A stretch of DNA of 64,000 nt from Desemzia sp045528445 (GCF_045528445.1 NZ_JBGQQU010000003.1:1-64000), one strand, 5' to 3'. Positions 51,630 to 60,443 are shown, counted from the stretch's first letter. Notes: generated by a model from the sequence alone, not told the origin. Translations and numbers: made by a program.

Positions 51630-52715
51630 TCAAATTTTATTTTTGTTCATTTCTTCCATTTGATACACCAACGCTAATATTTCTGCAACAGCTTGGTAAA
51701 GATCCGCCGGAATCGTTTGACCCACTTGGATATTTTTGTAGAGGTTTCTAGCGATCGGTTTATTTTCGACAATTGGAACACCGTGTTCGCGTGCCCGCTC
51801 TCGAATTTTTTGAGCCATTAAATCGGCTCCTTTTACCATTACAATCGGAACTTCATCTTTTCCGCGTTCATAGCGGATCGCGATTGCCAAATGCGTTGGG
51901 TTGGTAATAATCACTGCTGCTGACTCCACATCTTTAATGTTCCCATTCATCATTTGACGATGACGTTGCTTCCGTTGGGATTTGATTTGCGGGTCTCCTT
52001 CGCTTTCTTTAAACTCATCCTTCACTTCTTGTTTAGTCATTTTCATTTTTGTACTGTATTCATACTTTTCATAAACAAAATCAATGATTCCCAGTACCAA
52101 TAACAATACAGCTAAATTAGTTCCTACTGTTTTGACCAATTCCAATATGACGAAAAAGATCTTTTCTGTACCAAACTTCCCTAAATTAATAATGACATCC
52201 AAAGAATCACTTAGAGCAGCAAAAGTGACGTAAAACACCAGTGCCAATTTTAAAAAGGTCTTTAACATCGTAAATAAAGCCTTTTTACTAAACATATTTT
52301 TCAATCCGTTCACAGGATTGATCTTATTTAAACTCATTTTCAGCGGTTCTTTTGAAAAGAGAAAACGGGTTTGCAATCCAGCAGCAAATAACGACACGAA
52401 AAAAGCAATCAATAGAAAAGGTCCGGCAATCGTAAAGAGAATGGTGATTGCCTGGACACCGAGGCTCGCTAAATTATTTCGCAAGGCTTCTGTGCCTACA
52501 TGGCTTCCCATGGTTAACCCATTTGACAGAAAACCTCGCAGATAAGCAAAGGATTTTTCAAATACGTATAAACCAAGAGAGGCCGTCATCAATGCAAAAA
52601 CAGCAAAGGAGACAGCAGACGTTAAATCGGAACTTTTAGCCACATCCCCTTTTTTTCGAGCGTCTTTTAATCGCTTGGGGCTGGCCTTTTCTGTTTTACT
52701 GTCTTTATCCTGCAT
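51630..52715 (-). CDS. flhB: Flagellar biosynthesis protein FlhB, 361 aa
   Basis: Four membrane helices (about 40-215) and a C-terminal autoprotease domain. The cleavage motif NPTH is at residues 272-275 (AAVIITNPTHLAIAIRY). Self-cleavage there switches export from hook to filament substrates. I chose ATG 52715; the GTG at 52724 lies in the GAGGTG ribosome binding site. It follows fliR by 18 bp. Confidence 0.96.
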   Translation of the reverse strand: MQDKDSKTEKASPKRLKDARKKGDVAKSSDLTSAVSFAVFALMTASLGLYVFEKSFAYLRGFLSNGLTMGSHVGTEALRNNLASLGVQAITILFTIAGPFLLIAFFVSLFAAGLQTRFLFSKEPLKMSLNKINPVNGLKNMFSKKALFTMLKTFLKLALVFYVTFAALSDSLDVIINLGKFGTEKIFFVILELVKTVGTNLAVLLLVLGIIDFVYEKYEYSTKMKMTKQEVKDEFKESEGDPQIKSQRKQRHRQMMNGNIKDVESAAVIITNPTHLAIAIRYERGKDEVPIVMVKGADLMAQKIRERAREHGVPIVENKPIARNLYKNIQVGQTIPADLYQAVAEILALVYQMEEMNKNKI

Positions 52716-52733
52716 GCTGTTCACCTCTCTTTT

Positions 52734-53504
52734 TTAGCTTGGCAATGAGCGCATAAATTCATTCATGTATTTCACCATCATCGGCATAATGTCTTGAATA
52801 CTCTCCGTCATCGGTGTCAACACTGCTAATGTAATGATCAAACTGACTAGAACTTTCATCGGCATCCCCAAAATCAACACGTTGATTTGCGGAACTGTTC
52901 GCGATATCAATCCCAAAACAACTTCAGCGATCAAAGAAGTGATCATCAAAGGCAACGCTAAATTGATCGACAGTTCAAAAATCATACCAAACAACTTGAT
53001 AATGCCTTCTACTCCAAAGGTACCTAAATTCGTACTTTCTAAGGGCAAATATGTAAAAGATTGGACCAACGCTTTAATGACCGCATGGTGCAAGTCTGTA
53101 AAAAAGAATACACACATGGATATCCAATAAAATACTTTTCCATAATTGGAAGCGCTGATACCTAAACTAGGATCAAATACTTCACTCATCGAAAATCCGA
53201 CTTGAAAATCCACTAATTTCCCGGCCATCTCCACAGCTGTAAAAAACAACTGGCAAATGTACCCGATCGCAAATCCGACCAACACTTCTTTCAATCCTAA
53301 GAAAAAAAATTCGATCACACCATCAATACTGGTAACAGCTGGAACCACCGAATACACACCAATAGAAATTCCTGCTGAGATCGCAATTTTAACTAAATTA
53401 GGCAACCCGGTAAACGAGAATCCGGGACAAACAAAGATAAAGGCAGAAACACGCATCAAAATCAATAGAGCAACATGAATCTCCGCTAACATTCCTGTAT
53501 CCAT
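52734..53504 (-). CDS. fliR: Flagellar export protein FliR, 256 aa
   Basis: Integral membrane component of the export gate. Several hydrophobic segments are seen: LILMRVSAFIFVCPGFSFTGLPNLVKI at the start, the conserved FDPSLGISASNYGKVFYW and the C-terminal VLILGMPMKVLVSLIITLAVL. The ATG at 53504 shares its bases with the stop of fliQ (TGATG). A GTG immediately upstream is also in frame. FliP-FliQ-FliR form the core of the export channel. Confidence 0.95.
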   Translation of the reverse strand: MDTGMLAEIHVALLILMRVSAFIFVCPGFSFTGLPNLVKIAISAGISIGVYSVVPAVTSIDGVIEFFFLGLKEVLVGFAIGYICQLFFTAVEMAGKLVDFQVGFSMSEVFDPSLGISASNYGKVFYWISMCVFFFTDLHHAVIKALVQSFTYLPLESTNLGTFGVEGIIKLFGMIFELSINLALPLMITSLIAEVVLGLISRTVPQINVLILGMPMKVLVSLIITLAVLTPMTESIQDIMPMMVKYMNEFMRSLPS

Positions 53505-53767
53505 CACAAACTCGCAATCGTTTCAAAGATTTTTTCAGTAAACTCGATCAGTACATTCAGCATAAAATTGCCAAAGATGATCAAAGAAGCGATCACTGCC
53601 AATATTTTAGGCACAAAACTCAATGTCTGTTCTTGCAATTGAGTAGTAGCTTGTAAAATACTGATAAACAAACCTACTACTAACGCTATCGCCAGCGTTG
53701 GTCCAGCTACTTCAATAATCGCGAAGAATGCTTCACGTAAAATATCTAACACTTTTTCTATCGTCAT
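53504..53767 (-). CDS. fliQ: Flagellar export protein FliQ, 87 aa
   Basis: Two hydrophobic helices (about 15-40 and 55-75) and the family start VLDILREAFFAIIEVAGPTLAIALVVGLFISILQATTQLQEQTLSFVPKILAV. Length is exactly that of FliQ. It overlaps fliR and follows fliP by 9 bp. Confidence 0.96.
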   Translation of the reverse strand: MTIEKVLDILREAFFAIIEVAGPTLAIALVVGLFISILQATTQLQEQTLSFVPKILAVIASLIIFGNFMLNVLIEFTEKIFETIASL

Positions 53768-53776
53768 TTTGCACCT

Positions 53777-54523
53777 CTACTGAAATCCTGAAACAAGGGA
53801 TTCAACTACTAAATACCATCCATCTACTAAAACGAACAACAACAACTTGAATGGCAAGGAAATCATGACTGGAGAAAGCATGAACATCCCCATGGACATC
53901 AAGATACTGGCCACTACCATATCGATTACTAGAAAGGGAATAAAGATCAGAAACCCGATAGTAAAGGCAGTCCGTAATTCACTGATCGCAAATGCGGGCG
54001 TCAAAACCATCATCGGCAGATCTTCCAGGTTTTCCGGCTGACTTTCGCCAGAGATATCTAGAAATAACTGAATGTCTTTTTCACGCGTTTGTGCTGCCAT
54101 AAATTCTTTTAACGGATCTTCCGCTCTGTCTAAAGCAACTTCGGTTGTGATTTCATCATTCAAATAAGGCGTGATGGCCTCATCCATAATTTCGTCCGTT
54201 ACCGGACGCATGACGAAAAGTGTTAAGAACAAAGCTAGTCCCATAATCACGACATTTGGCGGATTTTGTTGTGTTCCAAGTGAACTTCGGGTAAAAGATA
54301 ATACCACAACGATTCGGGTAAAAGCTGTTGTTAAAACAAGAAATGCTGTTCCGAAACTTAACAGGGTAAGCAATAAGAACAGTTGAACAGTCTCGGCATT
54401 TTCTCCTGCTCCACTCTCCAAAGCAGAAGTTACACTGTCCATAATTTCTGCTGCTCCTACTTGTTGGGGAAACCCAAACAACACTACTATTCCGCCCATA
54501 ACAAGCAAGATTCTCTTCAACAA
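53777..54523 (-). CDS. fliP: Flagellar export protein FliP, 248 aa
   Basis: A signal-peptide-like first helix (LKRILLVMGGIVVLFGFPQQVGAAE) is followed by the FliP core: LLTLLSFGTAFLVLTTAFTRIVVVLSFTRSSLGTQQNPPNVVIMGLALFLTLFVMRPV and C-terminal VVDMVVASILMSMGMFMLSPVMISLPFKLLLFVLVDGW. Its start appears to be TTG 54523, behind AGAGGA, since no ATG lies near. It begins two bases after the stop of the fliO part. FliP is the main channel subunit. Confidence 0.95.
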   Translation of the reverse strand: MLKRILLVMGGIVVLFGFPQQVGAAEIMDSVTSALESGAGENAETVQLFLLLTLLSFGTAFLVLTTAFTRIVVVLSFTRSSLGTQQNPPNVVIMGLALFLTLFVMRPVTDEIMDEAITPYLNDEITTEVALDRAEDPLKEFMAAQTREKDIQLFLDISGESQPENLEDLPMMVLTPAFAISELRTAFTIGFLIFIPFLVIDMVVASILMSMGMFMLSPVMISLPFKLLLFVLVDGWYLVVESLVSGFQ

Positions 54524-54525
54524 TT

Positions 54526-54816
54526 CTAGTTCCTCTTTTCAGTATAAGTTTGAATTTTTTCTTGAATTTTTGCATATACATCTTTAAACTGTTCTGCATT
54601 TGGTATTTTTTGTTCCCCAAGAGCCACTTTTTCTGTCTGCATCGCTACGATCGCTTGGCTTTCTTCTGTGGTAAATTCTTTAAGAATCTCATTGCGTCCT
54701 TCTGTAAAGCTCATTAAATAATAGTTTCCCAGCATTTCCACAATGCATAATGAAGAACTTTTATTGATCGGCATCCGTTCAATAACCTGAATGGTTTTAG
54801 CCTGTTTCTTCATCAC
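54526..54816 (-). CDS. fliO: FliO cytoplasmic part (96 aa), separated from its membrane anchor by an in-frame stop
   Basis: The sequence KKQAKTIQVIERMPINKSSSLCIVEMLGNYYLMSFTEGRNEIL matches the soluble domain of FliO (conserved i-x-V-i-e-r-m-p-l-x-p-x-k-s-l and y-l-l-x-g-v-t positions). FliO helps FliP to fold and assemble in the membrane, and should begin with a transmembrane helix. Here that helix is encoded just upstream (54826-54915) in the same frame, cut off by a TAA. The candidate starts are GTG 54816 and ATG 54813, with no Shine-Dalgarno sequence, so translation would depend on reinitiation from the stop. Confidence 0.75.
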   Translation of the reverse strand: MMKKQAKTIQVIERMPINKSSSLCIVEMLGNYYLMSFTEGRNEILKEFTTEESQAIVAMQTEKVALGEQKIPNAEQFKDVYAKIQEKIQTYTEKRN

Positions 54817-54825
54817 AGAATTTAA

Positions 54826-54915
54826 TTATTGTAAAAACTTATTTGCCAGAAAGATGATCACGATCAATGCTAAAACACTTTTAAAGACATATTCAAGCCC
54901 TGTTCCAAAACCCAT
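54826..54915 (-). CDS. fliO: FliO membrane-anchor peptide (29 aa)
   Basis: ATG 54915 behind AGAGGAGTTAAAG gives MGFGTGLEYVFKSVLALIVIIFLANKFLQ, then TAA at 54828-54826. A single hydrophobic helix spans residues 11-25. The next codons, in the same frame, are TTA AAT TCT GTG and then the fliO domain. Together the two parts would be a normal-sized FliO with its membrane anchor. This is either a nonsense mutation, a programmed stop with reinitiation, or read-through. Confidence 0.7.
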   Translation of the reverse strand: MGFGTGLEYVFKSVLALIVIIFLANKFLQ

Positions 54916-54943
54916 TCTTTAACTCCTCTTCCTTTCTGACTCT

Positions 54944-55411
54944 CTATTGTGTAACGACGTTCGTTATGTAGATATCACTTACTAAACTCGTTCCAATTTC
55001 TTGATTGATTTTTTCTTTTATTTCATTTTTGATCACTAATGTTCCGTCTTCAGTTGTTGCATATAAGGAATCACTCGTTTTATTTCTCAGTACCGTGATG
55101 ACAGCATCTCTAACTTGCGGCATTCTCTCGGTTAGTGTTGCTTCTGCATCTTTTTGCGCACTGAAGATGGATAATTCAATTTGTAAATATTGATCTCTGT
55201 TGCTTTCGCCAGGTGTTAAATTGACCAGAAACTGATCTAACGGAACAGTGATCTCTTCACTTGAGTCAAACATAGTTGCCGTTACCTCTTGAATTTTTCC
55301 AGTACTAAATCCAATTCCTAATAAAGTTCCAATCGTTAAGACCAATAAAATGACCACAGCGATCAAAATAGGCTTTAATTTATTTTTTGGTTTAGAAGTC
55401 TCATTTTCCAT
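54944..55411 (-). CDS. fliL: Flagellar basal-body-associated protein FliL, 155 aa
   Basis: A single membrane helix at about 13-36 (KLKPILIAVVILLVLTIGTLLGIGF) leads to the extracytoplasmic FliL domain: VPLDQFLVNLTPGESNRDQYLQIELSIFSAQKDAEATLTERMPQVRDAVITVLRNKTSDSL. FliL stabilises the stator around the motor. ATG 55411 overlaps the stop of motB (TGATG). GAGGAGGG is upstream. Confidence 0.92.
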   Translation of the reverse strand: MENETSKPKNKLKPILIAVVILLVLTIGTLLGIGFSTGKIQEVTATMFDSSEEITVPLDQFLVNLTPGESNRDQYLQIELSIFSAQKDAEATLTERMPQVRDAVITVLRNKTSDSLYATTEDGTLVIKNEIKEKINQEIGTSLVSDIYITNVVTQ

Positions 55412-56160
55412 CAACTTCCCTCCTCAAATTCTTCATATAATATGACGATATTGACTCGTCTGTTTTCTGCTCTGTTTTTCGCTGAATCATTCGGTACAAT
55501 CGGGTGATGTTCACCGTATCCTCTAGCAGATAATCGTGTTGGATCGACCGCTTTTTCTTCACTTAAATACCGCAATACAGAAACGGCTCTGGATGTTGAC
55601 AGTTCCCAGTTGCTGTCGTATTGTTCATTACTCATTGGAACGTCATCTGTATATCCTTCAATAATGACTTCGTTGTCTACTTGTTGAATCAATTCAGCTA
55701 AATTGTTCAAGGTCTCTGTTCCGGAACCAACGATATCCGCACTCCCTGGTGAAAAGAGAATCGAATCTTTAATGTCTAAATAGATCCCTTCTGAGTCCAC
55801 TTCAATGCCGATAGTCGTATCCATATCTTGTTCATGCAGCAGCTGCTCCATTTTTTCATACATTTCAACTAATTCAGGCGGAATTTCATCCCCAGTTGTT
55901 TTAACGCCATCGATATCCTTTTTTTCTCCAGTATCATCCGGAACTACAGTCGTTTCTTTAGGCAATAAACCGTCTTGACCGGTAAAAGCCAAAGACATTG
56001 ACGCAGATGCTTGGTCGAATTTAGTATCACTGACACTGGACATCGAGAAAAGAAGAATAAAGAACGTTAACAACAAAGTCATTAGATCAGAAAAGGTCGT
56101 CATCCAGCCCGGAGAGCCTCCGCTTTCTACATCTATCTTTTTTTTCTGTTTTCTAGCCAT
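55411..56160 (-). CDS. motB: Motility protein B (MotB), 249 aa
   Basis: Stator subunit. The membrane helix PGWMTTFSDLMTLLLTFFILLFSMS (about 18-42) has the proton-carrying Asp in FSDLMTLL. A C-terminal OmpA-like peptidoglycan-binding domain follows (VIIEGYTDDVPMSNEQYDSNWELSTSRAVSVLRYL ... RLSARGYGEHHPIVPNDSAKNRAENRRVNIVI). It overlaps motA by 8 bp. Confidence 0.95.
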   Translation of the reverse strand: MARKQKKKIDVESGGSPGWMTTFSDLMTLLLTFFILLFSMSSVSDTKFDQASASMSLAFTGQDGLLPKETTVVPDDTGEKKDIDGVKTTGDEIPPELVEMYEKMEQLLHEQDMDTTIGIEVDSEGIYLDIKDSILFSPGSADIVGSGTETLNNLAELIQQVDNEVIIEGYTDDVPMSNEQYDSNWELSTSRAVSVLRYLSEEKAVDPTRLSARGYGEHHPIVPNDSAKNRAENRRVNIVILYEEFEEGS

Positions 56161-56974
56161 AATTTTTTTCCTTTGAAAATTCGCCGTCTAGTTTATCGCT
56201 GCTCGCTTCAGAATCGACACCATTTTTAGAATCGGCCAAGTAACTTTTCAACTTTTGTTCAATGACCCGAGGATTTTGTCCAGCTTGAATCGATAGAACT
56301 CCTTCAATCGTCATTTCACACAATTGCATTTCTGCCTCTGTCTGCATTTTTAAATTATTCGCTATCGGCAAGAAAATCATATTGGCTAAGAAACTTCCAT
56401 AGAAAGTAGTGATCAATGCTGTGGCCATACCAGAACCAATAGTACTTGGATCAGTCAATTGCCCCAACATGATGATTAATCCAATCAGTGTTCCCAACAT
56501 CCCAAAACCAGGGGCTAGTTCTCCCCACTTATTGAATATATTTTGTCCGACGCTATGTCTCTTTTCAATATTCTCTGCTTTGATTTCCATGATTTCACGG
56601 ATATCTTCTGCGTCAGATCCATCTACTACCATTTCTAATCCATAAACCAGCATTTCATTGTCTAATTCTTTGATATCATTTTCAATCGCTAAAATCCCTT
56701 GGCTTCTCGATTTTTTAGAAATTTCAATAAGGGTATTGATCAGTTCTTCTTCATTGGTGTCTGGGCTGAACATTAACTTTTTGAGAATAGTCGGCATCTT
56801 TTTTACATCACTTAATGGAAAACTAACCAATAATGCACAAAATGAACCACCCAGCGTAATAGCAAGTGATGGTGCATCTAAAAAGGCAGCAAATGGGCCG
56901 CCAGATGTGATCGACCAAATCAGTAGTCCAGTTCCTACAACTATTCCAATTAAAGGAACCATATTTTTCTTCAT
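56153..56974 (-). CDS. motA: Motility protein A (MotA), 273 aa
   Basis: Stator subunit with four membrane helices (two at 5-45, two at about 150-205). It has the long cytoplasmic loop EEELINTLIEISKKSRSQGILAIENDIKELDNEMLVYGLEMVVDGSDAEDIREIMEIKAENIEKRH and conserved GFGMLGTLIGLIIMLGQL. A proton-driven motor is expected. It begins at ATG 56974, overlapping the flbD/swrD stop (ATGA). Confidence 0.94.
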   Translation of the reverse strand: MKKNMVPLIGIVVGTGLLIWSITSGGPFAAFLDAPSLAITLGGSFCALLVSFPLSDVKKMPTILKKLMFSPDTNEEELINTLIEISKKSRSQGILAIENDIKELDNEMLVYGLEMVVDGSDAEDIREIMEIKAENIEKRHSVGQNIFNKWGELAPGFGMLGTLIGLIIMLGQLTDPSTIGSGMATALITTFYGSFLANMIFLPIANNLKMQTEAEMQLCEMTIEGVLSIQAGQNPRVIEQKLKSYLADSKNGVDSEASSDKLDGEFSKEKNYG

Positions 56975-57180
56975 GCTTTTTCCTCGCTCTCTGGAAATGG
57001 ACTGTGTATTTTGCGTTTATAAGCAATCATTTTTTTGACAATGTCTTCTTCAGAATCCACAACCCGAATCGTTTTTCCATCTACCAAAGTAATGATGGTA
57101 TCAAAAGTATGTTCCACCCGGTAAATCAAATCACAATTCAAATAAAATTCTTTTCCTGACACAGATGTTAAAGCAATCAT
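56971..57180 (-). CDS. swrD: FlbD/SwrD family protein, 69 aa
   Basis: The short sequence MIALTSVSGKEFYLNCDLIYRVEHTFDTIITLVDGKTIRVVDSEEDIVKKMIAYKR matches the FlbD family (SwrD, formerly YlzI, in B. subtilis). There SwrD raises stator torque for swarming. Here it comes directly before motA with overlapping codons, which fits a role with the stator. It is separated from flgE by 92 bp containing a perfect hairpin. Confidence 0.9.
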   Translation of the reverse strand: MIALTSVSGKEFYLNCDLIYRVEHTFDTIITLVDGKTIRVVDSEEDIVKKMIAYKRKIHSPFPESEEKA

Positions 57181-57207
57181 ACATCAACCTCATTTCGTTG
57201 TTAGAGA

Positions 57208-57250
57208 CTGGCTTAATGAAGGACTTATCAATTGTGGCCTTCATTAAGTG
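57208..57250. promoter_or_regulatory. Perfect 11-bp hairpin between flgE and swrD
   Basis: CTTAATGAAGG (57212-57222) and CCTTCATTAAG (57238-57248) pair, with a 15-base loop. On the minus strand no T run follows, so it is unlikely to end transcription; it may define an RNA processing or stability point inside the operon. It lies in the largest gap of the operon. Confidence 0.6.
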
Positions 57251-57272
57251 CCCCTTTTTAGGTATCTAGTAA

Positions 57273-58136
57273 TTAACGTTTCAGATTAATCAATTCTTCC
57301 AACATTGAATCTGAAGTAGTGATACTTCTTGAGTTGGCTTGATATGCTCGGTTTGTAATGATCATATCGGTAAATTCATTGGCTAGATCCACGTTAGACA
57401 TTTCCAAGAAACCAGATTGCACATTACCAAATCCCGGTTCGCCTGGTTCGCCAAGTACAGGTTCTCCAGAGTTGGCTGTAGCATTATATAGATTACTGCC
57501 AGCTTTTTCTAGACCGTCTGGATTGGAAAAACTAGTCAATGCGATTTGTCCGATAGTGTAAACTTTACCGTCACTGTAAGTCCCTGTAATCATTCCTGTT
57601 TTATCTACTGAATAGTTTTGCAATTTAACTGGATTTCCATCTGCATCATTTACAGTTGGATGTTCTGCAGGAATATTTAAGGCTTCCATTACTCTAGGCT
57701 CAGCAATACCTGTGTTATCTGCATTAGCAGCATAGCCCATAACACTCAAGCCGCTTGATGTAACCAAGTTGCCGTTAAAATCGGTATAGAAACCACCGTC
57801 ACGTGTATAAGAATTGTTCACTCCGCCATCTCCACTTACCGTAAAGAATGAGCTGTCGCCATTTTCGATCCCAAAATCTAATGCTCTTCCGGTTGTTTGC
57901 AACGAACCACCTGTCATGATTGTATCAATTGAACCAGTTTGCACCCCTAATCCGACTTGCTGAGCATTGATGCCTGCTTGAGCATTAGCATTCGTTTGGC
58001 TGATCATATCTTCAAAACGCACGCGTCCTGATTTAAACCCTGTCGTACTAACGTTTGCAATATTATTTGAGATAACGTCCATTTTTGTTTGTTGGCTCTT
58101 CATTCCTGCAACGCCTGAGTATAATGATTTTAACAT
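57273..58136 (-). CDS. flgE: Flagellar hook protein FlgE (short Bacillus type), 287 aa
   Basis: The start LKSLYSGVAGMKSQQTKMDVISNNIANVSTTGFKSGRVRFEDMI is the hook/rod signature. SGFLEMSNVDLANEFTDMIITNRAYQANSRSITTSDSMLEELINLKR is the C-terminal one. Length and position, just after flgD, fit the hook protein (called FlgE or FlgG in Bacillus). I chose ATG 58136; the ATG at 58151 lies in the GGAGGAA site. Confidence 0.9.
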   Translation of the reverse strand: MLKSLYSGVAGMKSQQTKMDVISNNIANVSTTGFKSGRVRFEDMISQTNANAQAGINAQQVGLGVQTGSIDTIMTGGSLQTTGRALDFGIENGDSSFFTVSGDGGVNNSYTRDGGFYTDFNGNLVTSSGLSVMGYAANADNTGIAEPRVMEALNIPAEHPTVNDADGNPVKLQNYSVDKTGMITGTYSDGKVYTIGQIALTSFSNPDGLEKAGSNLYNATANSGEPVLGEPGEPGFGNVQSGFLEMSNVDLANEFTDMIITNRAYQANSRSITTSDSMLEELINLKR

Positions 58137-58217
58137 GTTGATTTCCTCCATTCAGTTGTACCCACTTCATTCGGTCCATGGGTCATTGGCTTCCGTTAGG
58201 TCCGGCCAAATAATTAG

Positions 58218-58589
58218 TTAAATATGTATTGCACTGTCTATATTGGTGACTGTCCGCATTTCACTCGTTTTTTGAGCTGTAATGATCGTTCGATTATCAA
58301 TGCTTGCGATCAATGCCATATCTTTGAAAAAAATCAAGGAATCTTTAGAACCTTTTTGATTCAATTCGTCAAAGGCTGTTTCCAAGGTTTTCATGTCATT
58401 ATCTTCCAACTGCAACCCTCTTTCATCTAGGCGCTTTTGAGCATGGTTAGAGATTTTGATCTCTTTCGTGCTGACAGTTTGTTGAGCAGCTTCAGATAAG
58501 AACGTGCTGAACGTCCGGTCGATTTTCGGATTAACCGACTTGTTAGAGTTAAACGCGTGAGTTTGTTGACTATCAATTCGCAGGGTCAT
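58218..58589 (-). CDS. TIGR02530-type flagellar operon protein, 123 aa
   Basis: The conserved region is ISNHAQKRLDERGLQLEDNDMKTLETAFDELNQKGSKDSLIFFKDMALIASIDNRTIITA. It matches the small flagellar operon protein found between flgD and flgE in Firmicutes (TIGR02530), whose role is not established. ATG 58589, with AGGTG before it, gives a 17-bp overlap with flgD. Confidence 0.85.
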   Translation of the reverse strand: MTLRIDSQQTHAFNSNKSVNPKIDRTFSTFLSEAAQQTVSTKEIKISNHAQKRLDERGLQLEDNDMKTLETAFDELNQKGSKDSLIFFKDMALIASIDNRTIITAQKTSEMRTVTNIDSAIHI

Positions 58590-59019
58590 TCGCTTGAACA
58601 CCTACTTCTACCACATCATTTAAGGCATATTCGGTTCCGTTGATTTGAAGAGTAGCGTATCCTTGCGTGAACTTCACTTTTTCAACTGTTCCCGTTACAA
58701 AAGTCGTTTCATCAAGCACTTTTACTTCTTTGCCTAATAGATCTAATCCTTGTTGCTGCTGCATCATCAGCATATTATTGGTCGTGGTTTCCGTTAAAGC
58801 TGTTAACTGATCCACCATGTTGAACTGAACAATTTGTGAGATGTAATCACTGCTCCCTCCATCACTACTGCCACCTTCTCCACCTGAAAGAGGAGGGTTG
58901 CTGATAGACGCCGCCATGATTTTCAAAAAGTCTTCTGAACTCAATTCAGAGTTGGATTTTTGTTTTGTTCCTCTGATACTGCTTACAGATCCAATATTAA
59001 AACTTGTTGGAATATCCAT
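58573..59019 (-). CDS. flgD: Flagellar hook-capping scaffold protein FlgD, 148 aa
   Basis: The N-terminal part is SSEDFLKIMAASISNPPLSGGEGGSSDGGSSDYISQIVQFNMVDQLTAL, the FlgD capping motif (EDFL...QF). A short C-terminal beta part follows. FlgD caps the growing hook and is later discarded. At 148 residues it is shorter than enteric FlgD, as in other Firmicutes. The glycine and serine-rich insert in the N-terminal domain is unusual. Confidence 0.9.
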   Translation of the reverse strand: MDIPTSFNIGSVSSIRGTKQKSNSELSSEDFLKIMAASISNPPLSGGEGGSSDGGSSDYISQIVQFNMVDQLTALTETTTNNMLMMQQQQGLDLLGKEVKVLDETTFVTGTVEKVKFTQGYATLQINGTEYALNDVVEVGVQANDPAN

Positions 59020-59032
59020 TATTTTCTTCCTT

Positions 59033-60421
59033 TCAGGCTAAAATACTCAACCTTCCTGTAGTAGAGTCTTCTTCCTCATTCGTTTTTGGATGACCGATTT
59101 CCTCTACAGGGTCAAAGTACATTGCTGATTGTTCACTATCTTGTTGCTGTGCGTTTTGTTGCGAACCGCTTTCCGCAAATGTAAAACTTGAGTTTTGAGG
59201 CAGATTCAATTGAATCGATACGTCCTGGAGCTGGATATTTTTCTGTGCCAGACTCGTTGTCAATTGCTGCATACTGCTGTCGAGCAGCTCTTTTGTTTCC
59301 GTAGTTTCTACTACGATCGTTGTTTGCAATTGACTGTCTCTCATTCTCAATTCAATTTTAATGTGTCCTAGTGTTTCAGGAGTCAGACTGAGTCGAGCCA
59401 TTGTCTGTTGACCATCTTTCAGCGTAGTGACTTGATCCATCACTACCTCACTGATAGCTTGAGACAATACTTGTTGATTTGTTGACAGACTTCCACTGTT
59501 CAAAGCTACAGGTAACTGCACTTCTCTTTGAGTTACAGGTTGTTGTGCGAAAGACGAGTCGCTTGTTGTTGCCGCTGTGACTTTCAAACGCAAATCAGAT
59601 TGCACATCCAAATCACTGATTTCCATTTGCATACCTTCAACTACTGGAGGTTGTTTTAATTCAGCCGCTTCTTCTGCAACAAGTGGATCTACGATACTTT
59701 GTTGATTAGAAGACACAGACAGATTCTGTTGTCCAACTGCTGGTTTTTCTTGCATTGCTGAAGCTTCTTGACCGTCCTCTGTTACAACAGCTTGCTCAAC
59801 AGGTTTTCCTGCATCTAGCATTTTATCTGTTATTAAAGAAACAGTTTGATCAGTTAAATGTGGCCCAGCTGTTTTATCGACTATTTGAAGAGTATCCGGC
59901 AACATTTTTTTTACTTCTGTTTCCACTGTATCTTGTGTTCCATCTAACGAAATAGGAAGAACTGCATTCTTTTCTCCAGGCAATACAGCTTCAGTTGCTT
60001 TCAGTCCAACTTCGAGACGATTCAGCATAGCGGTATTTTGTGGTTGAAGCGGCTCAACAGTCGTTTGACCATCGTTTTGCTCTATCTCTTTTTCGACCGA
60101 TACATGTTTAAAACGAACGGCCAATTGTTGTTCAGCTGTTAGAAAGGGTTGATAACATAAAAATGCTGCATCAGGCTTTACTTCGTCTTCACTTAGCTCC
60201 ATTTGTTCAGCGTTTTGCTCAGCTTCATCCGTTTCCAATGACTGATCTGAACTTGAATCATCTTTGACAGAGTCTTCTGCTTTTTTGGCTTGTTGGTCTA
60301 TTGATTGCTCCAATTGCTCGGAAAAGGCAGCTTTTTCAACAGCTGTCGTTTGTTGCCCTGTTGCTGGTTCAGTTGTATTATGTATCGTGGTCGCTGCTTG
60401 TATGGCTTGCATAGTTTTCAC
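59033..60421 (-). CDS. fliK: Flagellar hook-length control protein FliK, 462 aa
   Basis: A low-complexity Gln/Glu/Thr-rich ruler region makes up most of the protein. A C-terminal FliK core follows (RLSLTPETLGHIKIELRMRDSQLQTTIVVETTETKELLDSSMQQLTTSLAQKNIQLQDVSIQL), with the L-T-P-E-x-L-G-x-I-x-I-E-L motif. It measures the hook and, with FlhB, switches specificity. Fast-evolving, as is normal for FliK. Confidence 0.88.
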   Translation of the reverse strand: MKTMQAIQAATTIHNTTEPATGQQTTAVEKAAFSEQLEQSIDQQAKKAEDSVKDDSSSDQSLETDEAEQNAEQMELSEDEVKPDAAFLCYQPFLTAEQQLAVRFKHVSVEKEIEQNDGQTTVEPLQPQNTAMLNRLEVGLKATEAVLPGEKNAVLPISLDGTQDTVETEVKKMLPDTLQIVDKTAGPHLTDQTVSLITDKMLDAGKPVEQAVVTEDGQEASAMQEKPAVGQQNLSVSSNQQSIVDPLVAEEAAELKQPPVVEGMQMEISDLDVQSDLRLKVTAATTSDSSFAQQPVTQREVQLPVALNSGSLSTNQQVLSQAISEVVMDQVTTLKDGQQTMARLSLTPETLGHIKIELRMRDSQLQTTIVVETTETKELLDSSMQQLTTSLAQKNIQLQDVSIQLNLPQNSSFTFAESGSQQNAQQQDSEQSAMYFDPVEEIGHPKTNEEEDSTTGRLSILA

Positions 60422-60443
60422 CTCCTTTCAAATCGTACTGAGG

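Noticed and set aside
51092..51751. A 219-codon plus-strand frame
   Set aside because: It is antisense to flhA and the end of flhB, with the Ile/Lys-rich composition of a shadow.
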